Assembly: GCA_015068165.1 (NCBI GenBank)
Contig: SVKZ01000004.1
Coordinates: 1 to 45,656, forward strand
DNA: 45,656 nucleotides
Origin: Oscillospiraceae bacterium
Lineage (GTDB): Bacteria > Bacillota > Clostridia > Oscillospirales > Oscillospiraceae
Reading direction: 5' to 3'
Positions 33,835 through 41,724 of the stretch are shown here, piece after piece. The notes beneath the pieces were generated by a model. That model did no database searches and had not been told where the DNA came from. It worked only from the letters and a program-made list of their open reading frames with translations. Numbering within the stretch: the first letter of the stretch is position 1; every line of letters begins with the position of its first letter. Both the position numbers and the translations under genes were made by a program.

Positions 33835-35442
33835 TTGGCAAATGCAGTAATTATGCCCAAAGCGGGCATCACCGTCGAGAGCTGTATCATCGGCGAGTGG
33901 GTAAAGAAGGTTGGCGATCAGGTTAAGATCGGCGACGTTCTGTTTACCTACGAGACGGACAAGGCAAGTTTTGAATGTGAATCCACCGCAGAAGGTACCC
34001 TTCTGGAAATCTTCTTCGAGGAAGGCGACGAAGTACCCTGCCTCGTAAACGTGTGCGGCATCGGCGCACCCGGTGAAGATTGCTCCGCACTTAAGGGCGG
34101 CTCTTCCGCACCTGCAGAGGCTGCTGCTCCCGCAGCTGCGCCTGCCGCTGCCGCACCTGCTGCCGCTGCTGCTTGCAACACCAAGGCCAGTGCTGTGATT
34201 ATGCCCAAGGCCGGTATTACGGTTGAGAGCTGTATCATTGGTGAGTGGGTCAAGAAAATCGGCGATCAGGTTAAGGTTGGCGACATCCTCTTTACTTATG
34301 AAACCGATAAGGCTTCCTTCGAGTGCGAGTCCACTGCCGAAGGCGAGCTGCTGGCCATCTTCTTTGAAGAGGGCGACGAAGTACCCTGTATGGAAAATGT
34401 CTGTGCAGTCGGCCCTCACGGTGAGCCCACCGATTGCCTGAAGCCCGGCGCTGCACCTATGGAAGCCGCTCCCGCCGAGGTTGCGCCTGCCGCTGCTGTA
34501 GAGGCTGCACCCGTTGCCGCACCTGCTGTTGCCGCTGGCTCCGGTGCTGCCATTTCTCCCAGAGCTGCAAAGCTGGCTGAAAGCGCAGGTGTCAATGCTT
34601 CTATGGCTACCGGTACCGGTCCTAACGGCCGTATCATCGAGCGGGATATCCGCAAGGTGATGGAGAATCCTGCAGCTTATATTACAGCGGCTCCTGCTGT
34701 TGCCGCTGCCGCTGCCGCTGCCGCTGCCGCTGCTGTACCTGCTGTGGAGGAGTACAAGGATGTGAAGTTCAGCGGTATCCGCCGTGCGATCAGCAAGTCC
34801 ATGACCACCTCTCTGCACACCATGGCACAGCTGACCCACAACACCTCCTTCGATGCCACCGCTATTATGAACTACCGCAAGGCTCTCAAGGCCGCCGGCG
34901 GCGAGTACGCAGGCATCACCCTGGGCGATATTGTTTTGTACGCTGTCTCCCGGACACTTCTCAATCACCCCGACCTCAACGCCAATATGCTGGATGACAA
35001 TTCCATCCGCATTTTCAATCATGTCAATCTGGGCGTGGCTGTAGATACGCCCCGCGGCCTGATGGTTCCCACCATCTTCCACGCAGACGAGATGAGTCTG
35101 CTGGAAATCTCTCAGGCGGTTAAGGCATTGGCCGCTGAGTGCCGTGAAGGCAACATCAACCCCGACAAGCTCTCCGGCGGCAGCTTTACTGTCTCCAACT
35201 TGGGCAATATGGGCGTTGAGTCCTTTACCCCTGTTATCAATCCTCCTCAGACCGGTATTCTGGGCGTTTGCGGTACCATCGACCGTGTACGCAAGGGCGC
35301 TGACGGTTCCATCCAGATTTATCCCGCTATGGGCCTGAGCCTGACCTACGACCACCGTGCTGTGGACGGTACACCCGCCGCTAAGTTCCAGAAGGAGTTG
35401 GCCTTCAACTTGGAGAACTTCACCGTTCTGCTGTCTAAGTAA
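33835..35442 (+). CDS. Dihydrolipoamide acyltransferase (E2) with two lipoyl domains
   Basis: The core of a 2-oxoacid dehydrogenase complex; it transfers the acyl group from lipoamide to CoA. Start codon TTG at 33835 after AAGGAGGAAC; 535 residues. Order: lipoyl domain 1 (lipoyl-Lys K43, ETDKAS), Ala/Pro linker, lipoyl domain 2 (K159, ETDKAS), linker, peripheral-subunit-binding domain (about 238-276), poly-Ala linker, catalytic domain from about 307 with H507 and D511 (DHRAVDG). The two lipoyl domains are almost identical, suggesting recent duplication. Substrate (pyruvate or branched 2-oxoacid/acetoin) is not set by sequence. Confidence 0.94.
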   Translation: MANAVIMPKAGITVESCIIGEWVKKVGDQVKIGDVLFTYETDKASFECESTAEGTLLEIFFEEGDEVPCLVNVCGIGAPGEDCSALKGGSSAPAEAAAPAAAPAAAAPAAAAACNTKASAVIMPKAGITVESCIIGEWVKKIGDQVKVGDILFTYETDKASFECESTAEGELLAIFFEEGDEVPCMENVCAVGPHGEPTDCLKPGAAPMEAAPAEVAPAAAVEAAPVAAPAVAAGSGAAISPRAAKLAESAGVNASMATGTGPNGRIIERDIRKVMENPAAYITAAPAVAAAAAAAAAAAVPAVEEYKDVKFSGIRRAISKSMTTSLHTMAQLTHNTSFDATAIMNYRKALKAAGGEYAGITLGDIVLYAVSRTLLNHPDLNANMLDDNSIRIFNHVNLGVAVDTPRGLMVPTIFHADEMSLLEISQAVKALAAECREGNINPDKLSGGSFTVSNLGNMGVESFTPVINPPQTGILGVCGTIDRVRKGADGSIQIYPAMGLSLTYDHRAVDGTPAAKFQKELAFNLENFTVLLSK

Positions 35443-35454
35443 AAGGAGTTGCCT

Positions 35455-36822
35455 GTGGAAATTTTCGACTTACTGGTAATTGGCGGTGGCCCCGGTGGTT
35501 ACTTGTGTGCCGAGCGGGCCGCGCAGGGTGGGCTGAAGGTTGCGCTGTTTGAAAAGAGAGCCCTTGGCGGTACTTGCCTTAATGAAGGCTGTATTCCCAC
35601 CAAAACCCTCCTGAACTCTTCCAAAATGTATCGCCACGCAAAGGAAAGCGAAGCCTACGGCGTAACGGCCACCGGCGTTGCCTTTGACCACGCCAAGGTG
35701 ATTGAGCGGAAGAATAAAGTGGTAAAAGCGTTGGTTTCCGGCGTTGGCGCAACTATGAGCGCCAACAAGGTTACGGTTATCACCGGAGATGCGGTGATTG
35801 AAGGCCGTGCGGACGAGGGCTTTGCAGTAAAAGCAAACGGCGAAACCTACACCGGCCGCCGTCTGGCTGTTGCCAGCGGCTCGGAGACGGTGGTTCCCCC
35901 TGTGCCCGGCCTGAAGGAAGGCTTAGCGCGTGGCTTTGTAGTTACCAACCGGGAGGTTCTGGATCTGAAAGAGCTTCCCAAGGAGCTGGTGGTTATCGGC
36001 GGCGGCGTTATCGGTTTGGAAATGGCCTACTATTTTGCATCTGTAGGCGTTCCTGTAACCGTTATTGAAATGATGCCGAAAATTGCCGGTGCAACTGACC
36101 CTGAAATTTGCAAGGTTCTCACCGATAGCTTTGAAAAGCGGAATATGACCTTCAAGCTCTCCTGCAAGGTGCTGGAGATAAAGGAAAAATCCGTGATTTA
36201 CGAAGAAAACGGGGAGAAAAAGGAGCTTGCCTGCGACAAGGTTCTGCTGTCTGCCGGCCGCCGTCCCGCCACTGCGGGCATCGGTCTGGAGACGCTGAAT
36301 GTGCAAATGGACAGAGCCGCGATTGTTACCGACCGGCATATGTGCACCACGGTGCAAAATGTCTATGCCATCGGCGACTGCAACGGCAAGTCTATGCTGG
36401 CCCACACCGCTTATCGGGAAGCCGAGGTGGCTGTGAACCATATGCTGGGTAAGCATGACGAAATGCGTTACAATGTAATTCCTGCGGTCATCTACACCGA
36501 CCCCGAGGTAGCCTCCGTTGGCTATAGCAAGGCTGATGCGGAAAAGCAGGGAATGACGGTCAAAGAGGTAAAACTGCCTATGTCCTACGCCGGTCGCTAT
36601 CTGGCGGAGACAAACGGCGGCAAGGGCTTTATCAAGCTGGTGGTGGACACAGACCGCAACCGCTTGGTGGGCTGTCATATGGTCGGCTCCTACGCCTCTG
36701 AGATTATTATGACCGCTACAATGATGGTGGATACGGAAATGAACCCCGAACGGCTGAAAAAGCTGGTGTTCCCGCACCCCACTGTTGCTGAAATGATTCG
36801 TGAAGCTATTTTCCATATTTAA
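35455..36822 (+). CDS. lpdA: Dihydrolipoamide dehydrogenase (E3)
   Basis: FAD enzyme that reoxidises lipoamide with NAD+. The GTG at 35455 has AAGGAG 6 bases upstream; an in-frame TTG at 35449 would overlap that SD. The 455-residue product has the FAD motif VIGGGPGG (residues 8-15), the redox disulfide C41-x4-C46 (GGTCLNEGCIPTK), the NAD motif VVIGGGVIGLEMA, and the C-terminal catalytic dyad H441/E446 (HPTVAE). Second gene of the operon, directly after E2. Confidence 0.96.
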   Translation: MEIFDLLVIGGGPGGYLCAERAAQGGLKVALFEKRALGGTCLNEGCIPTKTLLNSSKMYRHAKESEAYGVTATGVAFDHAKVIERKNKVVKALVSGVGATMSANKVTVITGDAVIEGRADEGFAVKANGETYTGRRLAVASGSETVVPPVPGLKEGLARGFVVTNREVLDLKELPKELVVIGGGVIGLEMAYYFASVGVPVTVIEMMPKIAGATDPEICKVLTDSFEKRNMTFKLSCKVLEIKEKSVIYEENGEKKELACDKVLLSAGRRPATAGIGLETLNVQMDRAAIVTDRHMCTTVQNVYAIGDCNGKSMLAHTAYREAEVAVNHMLGKHDEMRYNVIPAVIYTDPEVASVGYSKADAEKQGMTVKEVKLPMSYAGRYLAETNGGKGFIKLVVDTDRNRLVGCHMVGSYASEIIMTATMMVDTEMNPERLKKLVFPHPTVAEMIREAIFHI

Positions 36823-36836
36823 GGAGGAATATAAAA

Positions 36837-39311
36837 ATGCCTAAAAGTTTATTTGTGGATCCCAAGGAAGTGCGTGCCGCCAGTGCGGTAAGCTTCAATG
36901 AGATCCCCGTTAACCAGTACAATAAGACGATTTCTGACGAGCTGAAGTCCGGCCGTTACACAAAGGAAGACTTGGTTCGGATTTTCCGGGATATGACCGT
37001 GCTTCGTGAGTTCGAGACCATGCTGAACCTGATCAAGACCCAGGGCAGCTACAACGGCGTTGACCACACCTATCCCGGCCCTGCCCACCTGTCCATCGGT
37101 CAGGAAGCTGCCTGTGTCGGTCAGGCTTACCTGCTGGATGAGAACGACTTTGCTTTCGGTTCTCACCGCTCCCACTCCGAAATCCTTGCAAAGGCCCTGT
37201 CCACCATCAACAAGATGAGCGACGAGCAGCTGATGAACGTTATGGAGACCTTCCTGGAAGGTAAGTGCCTCCGTTCTACCCAGCGTCTGGGCGAAACGAA
37301 GGATGTAAAGGAGCTGGCTATCCGTTTCATCCTTTACGGTACACTGTCTGAGATTTTTGCCCGTGAGACCGGCTTCCATATGGGTATGGGCGGCTCTATG
37401 CACGCATTCTTCCTGCCCTTCGGTATCTACCCCAACAACGCAATCGTTGGCGGCTCTGCTACCATCTCCACCGGCTCTGCGCTGTATAAGAAGGTCAACA
37501 ATAAGAAGGGCATCGTTGTCTGTAACATCGGTGATGCTTCTATGGCCCGCGGTCCTGTTTGGGAGGCACTGAACTTCTCCGCTATGGACCAGTATAAGAC
37601 ATTGTGGGAGAGCCACAATGACGGTATGCCCATCCTTTATAATATCTTCAATAACTCCTACGGTATGGGCGACCAGACCCGTGGCGAGACCATGGGTCAG
37701 GGCTGTATGAGCCGGATTGCTTCCGGTGTAAGCCCCACCCAGTTCCACGCCGAGACTGTGGACGGCTTCAACCCCCTGGCAGTCATTGACGCGATGGAGC
37801 GGAAGCTGGAGCTTCTGCGCAACGGCCAGGGCCCCGTGATGCTGGAGACCATTACTTACCGCTTCTCCGGCCACTCCGTTTCCGACCAGAACGCCTACCG
37901 CACCAAGGAAGAGATGGACGCCTGGAAGGAATTTGATCCGCTGACCACTTACCCTGCAAGCCTTGTGGAAGCAGGCGTAGCAACCCAGGAAGAGATCGAC
38001 GCCATTCTGGAAGAGACCAAGGCCCGTATGACTATGATCTGCAAGGCTGCCGCTGATGTAGAGATCAGCCCCTACTGCGACTTTAAGAAAGATCCTCAGG
38101 TGGTTGAGCGCCTGATGTACTCCAATGAGCAGGTTGTGGCATTTGACGACCGCGAGCCCGAGGTTACTGTTCCCAAGGAAGAGGCAGAAGGCTACAAGAA
38201 GATCAAGTCCAAGGAGCGCAGCCCCATCGGCGCTGACGGCAAGCCCGTTTCCAAGATGAAGCTGTATAACCTGCGGGACGGTATCTCCGAGGTCATTTGG
38301 GATCGCTTCTATGAAGATCCTACTTTGATCGCTTACGGTGAAGACTGCCGTGATTGGGGTGGCGCATTCGCAGTTTACCGCGGTATGATGGACGCTCTGC
38401 CTCACTGCCGTATCTTTAACTCTCCTCTGGCAGAGGCCGCTATCGTCGGTACTGCTGTTGGCTACGCTCTGTCCGGCGGCCGCGCACTGGTAGAGCTGAT
38501 GTACGCTGACTTTATCGGCTGTGCAGGCGACGAAATCTTCAACCAGATGTCCAAGTGGCAGTCTATGTCCGCCGGCATTTTGAAGATGCCTTTGGTGCTC
38601 CGTGTTTCCGTCGGTTCTAAGTACGGCGCACAGCACTCTCAGGACTGGACCGCACTTTGTGCGCACATCCCCGGCCTGAAGGTCTGCTTCCCCGCAACAC
38701 CTTGGGAGGCTAAGGGTCTGATGGAGACTGCACTGAAGGGTACTGACCCCGTGGTCTTCTTCGAGAGCCAGAGAATTTACGACGTGGGCGAGCAGTTCCA
38801 CGAGGGTGGTGTTCCCGCTGAGCGTTACGAGATCGCCATTGGTGATGTAAATAAGGTTCGGGACGGCAAGGACGTTACCATCCTGACCATCGGCGCTGTT
38901 TTGTACCGGGCTATGGATGCGGCCAAGGAGCTCTCCGAAAAGTACGGTATGGAAGCAGATGTGATTAACCTCCACTCTCTCGTACCTCTGGACTACACCA
39001 AGATTATCGAGTCTGTCAAGAAAACCGGCAAGGTGATTCTGGTATCCGATGCCTGCGCAAGAGGCTGCTTTATGAACGACGTGGCTAAGACACTGACGGA
39101 TCTGTGCTTCGACGATCTGGATGCACCTCCCGTTGTGATCGGTGCGAAGAACTGGATCACACCTCCCTTCGAGTTTGACGAGTTCTTCTTCCCCCAGGCA
39201 AGCTGGATCATCGATGCCATCAACGACAAGCTTGTCCCTCTGGAAGGCCGTGTTTCCACCACCGGTTGTACTGAGGCAGAGGCTCTGCGTCGCGCCAAGG
39301 AAGGCGTGTAA
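36837..39311 (+). CDS. 2-oxoacid dehydrogenase E1, alpha and beta subunits fused
   Basis: The thiamin-diphosphate enzyme that decarboxylates the 2-oxoacid. The 824-residue frame holds an alpha-type half (residues 1 to about 440: HLSIGQEA, HMGMGGSMH, TPP motif with GDA at 232-234 and Asn about 272-273, SGHSVSDQNAYRT) and a beta-type half (about 470-824: YGEDCRDWGG, LMYADFIGCAGDEIFNQMSK). TPP-binding proteins normally show GDG; here it is GDA. Fused E1 proteins are known but separate subunits are commoner in Firmicutes. SD AAGGAGG. Substrate not determined; pyruvate is the simplest guess. Confidence 0.92.
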   Translation: MPKSLFVDPKEVRAASAVSFNEIPVNQYNKTISDELKSGRYTKEDLVRIFRDMTVLREFETMLNLIKTQGSYNGVDHTYPGPAHLSIGQEAACVGQAYLLDENDFAFGSHRSHSEILAKALSTINKMSDEQLMNVMETFLEGKCLRSTQRLGETKDVKELAIRFILYGTLSEIFARETGFHMGMGGSMHAFFLPFGIYPNNAIVGGSATISTGSALYKKVNNKKGIVVCNIGDASMARGPVWEALNFSAMDQYKTLWESHNDGMPILYNIFNNSYGMGDQTRGETMGQGCMSRIASGVSPTQFHAETVDGFNPLAVIDAMERKLELLRNGQGPVMLETITYRFSGHSVSDQNAYRTKEEMDAWKEFDPLTTYPASLVEAGVATQEEIDAILEETKARMTMICKAAADVEISPYCDFKKDPQVVERLMYSNEQVVAFDDREPEVTVPKEEAEGYKKIKSKERSPIGADGKPVSKMKLYNLRDGISEVIWDRFYEDPTLIAYGEDCRDWGGAFAVYRGMMDALPHCRIFNSPLAEAAIVGTAVGYALSGGRALVELMYADFIGCAGDEIFNQMSKWQSMSAGILKMPLVLRVSVGSKYGAQHSQDWTALCAHIPGLKVCFPATPWEAKGLMETALKGTDPVVFFESQRIYDVGEQFHEGGVPAERYEIAIGDVNKVRDGKDVTILTIGAVLYRAMDAAKELSEKYGMEADVINLHSLVPLDYTKIIESVKKTGKVILVSDACARGCFMNDVAKTLTDLCFDDLDAPPVVIGAKNWITPPFEFDEFFFPQASWIIDAINDKLVPLEGRVSTTGCTEAEALRRAKEGV

Positions 39312-39317
39312 GCACCT

Positions 39318-39950
39318 ATGGAGATACAGCGCATAGCCAATGCAGGTGTCCTGCTGAGGCTGGATGGCGTGTCTATTTTGCTGGACGGTCTTTGCGATCG
39401 GGTGGATGGGTATCTTCCCACACCGCCCCATATTGTAGAGCAGTTGCTTGACGCGCCGCCGGATCTGCTGGCATTTACCCATTGCCACGCTGATCACTGC
39501 AGTCAGGCGCTCCTTCTCCCATATCAAACCTACAAACGCCGGCCCATTCTTGGGCCGGCGTCCCTGCCTGCCGGGCAGGTGCGGGTAGGGGATGTGGGGA
39601 TAACGGCAGTGGAGACCCGGCATTTGGGAAAAGCTGAATTAGGTCTTGTGCATATGAGCTATGTAATCGAGGGAAGCAAGACAGTTTGGTTTATGGGGGA
39701 CGCATCGCCTATGCAGTTGAAGAAATTGGAAAAATTTCCCCGTCCTGATGTACTGATTGCCCCCTATGCCTATGCAAATACGGTACTTTCCTGGGCGCAG
39801 GTGATGGCCCTTTCCCCAAAGACGGTGGTGATTGTCCATTTACCGGAAAAAGAGCAGGATTTCTTTGATTTGCGACATCAGGTGGAAGAAACTGCCGGGA
39901 CATTTGCCGGTCTGTGGCTTCCGGAGATTGAAGAGTGTAAGAACGTATAA
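39318..39950 (+). CDS. Metallo-beta-lactamase-fold hydrolase
   Basis: A 210-residue UlaG-like MBL protein with the metal motif H55-x-H57-x-D59-H60 (THCHADH), then H102 (TRHLG), D128 (MGDAS) and a histidine near residue 175 (IVHLPE), so the metal site looks complete. Begins 6 bases after the E1 stop, has no strong SD and is probably translated by coupling. What it hydrolyses is unknown; the operon suggests a thioester or lactone linked to the dehydrogenase. It contains an 11-bp GC-rich hairpin at 39536-39561. Confidence 0.85.
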   Translation: MEIQRIANAGVLLRLDGVSILLDGLCDRVDGYLPTPPHIVEQLLDAPPDLLAFTHCHADHCSQALLLPYQTYKRRPILGPASLPAGQVRVGDVGITAVETRHLGKAELGLVHMSYVIEGSKTVWFMGDASPMQLKKLEKFPRPDVLIAPYAYANTVLSWAQVMALSPKTVVIVHLPEKEQDFFDLRHQVEETAGTFAGLWLPEIEECKNV

Positions 39951-39955
39951 AATTC

Positions 39956-39984
39956 TTGACATCTGTTTTTTATAGTAGTAAAAT
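39956..39984 (+). promoter_or_regulatory. Sigma-A promoter of nagB
   Basis: TTGACA (39956-39961), 17-base spacer, TAAAAT (39979-39984), 35 bases before the nagB start. Confidence 0.88.
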
Positions 39985-40018
39985 TTAAGGGTAAAAAATT
40001 TTTAGGAGGTATTCTACC

Positions 40019-40750
40019 ATGATTCATTCCAGAGTAATTGTTGTGAAAAATCCTGAGGAAATGGGCGTTGTGGCGGCTGATCAGTTTGAGGCTATGATTC
40101 AAACCAAGCCTGCCTGCGTGATCGGTCTTGCTACCGGTTCTACACCCCTGCCTCTGTACCGGGAGCTGGCAAAGCGTGAGAAGGAAGGAAAGATCGACTT
40201 CTCCCGTGTCCGTTCCGCTAACTTAGACGAGTATAAGGGTCTTGCTCCCGACCACGAGCAGAGCTACCGCAAGTTTATGCAGGATAATCTGTTTAATCAC
40301 ATTTCTATCAAGCCCGAGAACACCATCGTTCCCGACGGTTTGGCAACGGATGTGGATGCGATGTGCGCCGCATACGAAGCAAAGATCGAAGAGTGGGGCG
40401 GGGTAGACCTGCAGCTTTTGGGCATTGGCCACGACGGTCATATCGGCTTTAATGAGCCCGATGACCATTTCCCGACTATGACCCACGAGGTAAAGCTGAC
40501 AGAGATGACCATTGATGCCAATAAGCGGTTCTTTGACTCCATTGACGATGTGCCTAAGTCGGCCTTTACTATGGGCATCGGCACCATTATGGCGGCTAAG
40601 AACATCGTGATGGTGGTTACCGGCGCAGATAAGAGAGAAATCCTGCGCAAGACCTTCTGGGGTCCTGTAGATCCCCAGGTGCCGGCTTCCATTTTGCAGT
40701 TCCACCCCAATGTGGTGCTGATCTGCGACGAGGCAGCCTATCCGTTCTAA
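40019..40750 (+). CDS. nagB: Glucosamine-6-phosphate deaminase
   Basis: Converts glucosamine-6-phosphate to fructose-6-phosphate and ammonia, so amino-sugar carbon can enter glycolysis. The 243-residue product has D70-E71 (NLDEYKG), the active-site D139, H141 and E146 (GIGHDGHIGFNEP), plus GLATGSTPLPLYREL. These sit two residues before the E. coli positions. It is monocistronic here: own promoter before it and a terminator after it, no nagA beside it. SD TTAGGAGG. Confidence 0.97.
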   Translation: MIHSRVIVVKNPEEMGVVAADQFEAMIQTKPACVIGLATGSTPLPLYRELAKREKEGKIDFSRVRSANLDEYKGLAPDHEQSYRKFMQDNLFNHISIKPENTIVPDGLATDVDAMCAAYEAKIEEWGGVDLQLLGIGHDGHIGFNEPDDHFPTMTHEVKLTEMTIDANKRFFDSIDDVPKSAFTMGIGTIMAAKNIVMVVTGADKREILRKTFWGPVDPQVPASILQFHPNVVLICDEAAYPF

Positions 40751-40757
40751 AAGAATT

Positions 40758-40786
40758 GCCCGACAGCAGTTGCTGTCGGGCTTTTT
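40758..40786 (+). terminator. Intrinsic terminator of nagB
   Basis: GCCCGACAGC (40758-40767) with GCTGTCGGGC (40772-40781), then T5. Confidence 0.93.
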
Positions 40787-40838
40787 AGTTGATAATTGAG
40801 AGTTGAAAGTTGACAATTATGGTGTCCGCAGGGCGGAC
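40787..40838. repeat. TTGAGAGTTGA-family repeat after the nagB terminator
   Basis: The first 40 bases from 40789 match the copy starting at 45571 at 35 positions, and share the start AGTTGA after a T-tract. It ends in a 6-bp hairpin GTCCGC/GCGGAC (40824-40829/40833-40838). Confidence 0.65.
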
Positions 40839-40841
40839 GAA

Positions 40842-40982
40842 AAAGGCTCCCTCTGACGAGGGAGCTGGCAAAAATCGGAACTTCGGAACCGATTTTTGAC
40901 TGAGGGAGAGAAAAGAGAAGGTTTGTTCTCTCCCTCCGACCTTGCTTGCGCTCGGCCACCTCCCTCGTCAGAGGGAGGCTTT
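40842..40982. mobile_element. 141-base MITE-like element with 28-base terminal inverted repeats
   Basis: Left end 40842-40869 and right end 40955-40982 are inverted copies with two mismatches in 28. Two further hairpins lie inside (stem near 40871-40896, and an 11-bp stem GAGGGAGAGAA/TTCTCTCCCTC near 40913-40937). No coding capacity. It lies right beside the 3' end of the XRE gene. Confidence 0.75.
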
Positions 40983-40993
40983 GGTGCGGTCGA

Positions 40994-41245
40994 TTATTTA
41001 TGAATTCTACTTTTTTGCTTGGTAACGCTATGTCCGTAGGGTAAATTTTCGGATAGACCTAAAATATAGTCAGCACTTACATTGTAATATTCGCATAATA
41101 CCTTTAGACGATCTATGGGCAGAGGGCGTTTGCCGTTTTCATATTTTGCATAGTAGGATTGTTCCGTGCCTAAAACCTCTGCAATTTCCTTTTGCGTTTT
41201 ATCGCTATCTTCCCGTAAACCTTTCAATCTTTGCCAGTATTCCAT
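40994..41245 (-). CDS. XRE-family (HTH_3) transcriptional regulator
   Basis: An 83-residue Cro/CI-type protein. The HTH is clear (TQKEIAEVLGTEQSYYAKYE, about residues 17-36, then NGKRPLPIDRLKVLCEYYNV). Such small repressors act on their own operon. Divergent from a small Cys-rich protein gene; the shared gap has two copies of ATATGACCT. SD GGAGGTAGA before the ATG at 41245. Its 3' end adjoins a MITE-like element. Confidence 0.85.
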   Translation of the reverse strand: MEYWQRLKGLREDSDKTQKEIAEVLGTEQSYYAKYENGKRPLPIDRLKVLCEYYNVSADYILGLSENLPYGHSVTKQKSRIHK

Positions 41246-41279
41246 AGTTCTACCTCCTGTCTTGAAATAAAAATATCAT

Positions 41280-41320
41280 ATATGACCTAAATTATGCTTG
41301 ACTTAGGCTACATATGACCT
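41280..41320. promoter_or_regulatory. Direct repeat ATATGACCT, candidate XRE operators
   Basis: ATATGACCT at 41280-41288 and again at 41312-41320, 32 bases (three helical turns) apart. The second lies in the spacer of the downstream plus-strand promoter and the first is near the XRE start region. Confidence 0.55.
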
Positions 41321-41326
41321 TATAAT
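41298..41326 (+). promoter_or_regulatory. Sigma-A promoter of the Cys-rich protein gene
   Basis: TTGACT (41298-41303), 17-base spacer, TATAAT (41321-41326). Confidence 0.85.
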
Positions 41327-41353
41327 ATGGTAATCAAACAGAGAGGTGATCAT

Positions 41354-41620
41354 ATGGAAGAGAAATTTTGCAAGGACTGCAAGCATTTTTGCCAGCATTA
41401 TAGGTTAGACGAGACGGGATTTGTGCGGGTGTTCTGCGGGCATTGTATGCTGATGCGGCACAAAAGCAAAAAGTCTTATCAGAAAATCTGCGACAGCTTT
41501 GAACCGGGAGAAAATCCGGAAGCGCGTTTTGTGAAAAAACAGTATTTAACCAAAGAACTTCTTAAGTGGGTTTTGAAGATGGATTTACTTTCTGAGATCG
41601 GGGAGGAGGCAGAAGAATAA
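41354..41620 (+). CDS. Small Cys-rich protein of unknown function
   Basis: An 88-residue protein with six cysteines (C6, C9, C13, C28, C31, C46) and nearby histidines, e.g. KFCKDCKHFC and FCGHC, which suggests one or two zinc sites. Basic C-terminal half, acidic end (EEAEE). I do not recognise the family. The start at 41354 has GAGAGGTGAT; an in-frame ATG at 41327 abuts the -10 and is excluded. Divergent from an XRE repressor that probably controls it. Confidence 0.7.
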   Translation: MEEKFCKDCKHFCQHYRLDETGFVRVFCGHCMLMRHKSKKSYQKICDSFEPGENPEARFVKKQYLTKELLKWVLKMDLLSEIGEEAEE

Positions 41621-41694
41621 CACGCGAAAACACGCAAGGAGGACAGAATCAAGCAGAACTCTTTTCTATTTTATATTCTCCCGCACCAAACAAC

Positions 41695-41718
41695 AAAACC
41701 AGCCTTTCGGCTGGTTTT
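41695..41718. terminator. Bidirectional terminator before the MFS gene end
   Basis: AAAACCAGCC (41695-41704) with GGCTGGTTTT (41709-41718), loop TTTC, between convergent genes. Confidence 0.85.
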
Positions 41719-41724
41719 GAGCGG

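Noticed and set aside
36849..39623. A 924-codon minus-strand frame opposite the E1 gene
   Set aside because: It mirrors the codon bias of E1 in the opposite strand; no family features or SD.
41327..41353. Earlier start for the Cys-rich protein at 41327
   Set aside because: The ATG abuts the -10 box, so the transcript would start after it; ATG 41354 has an SD.
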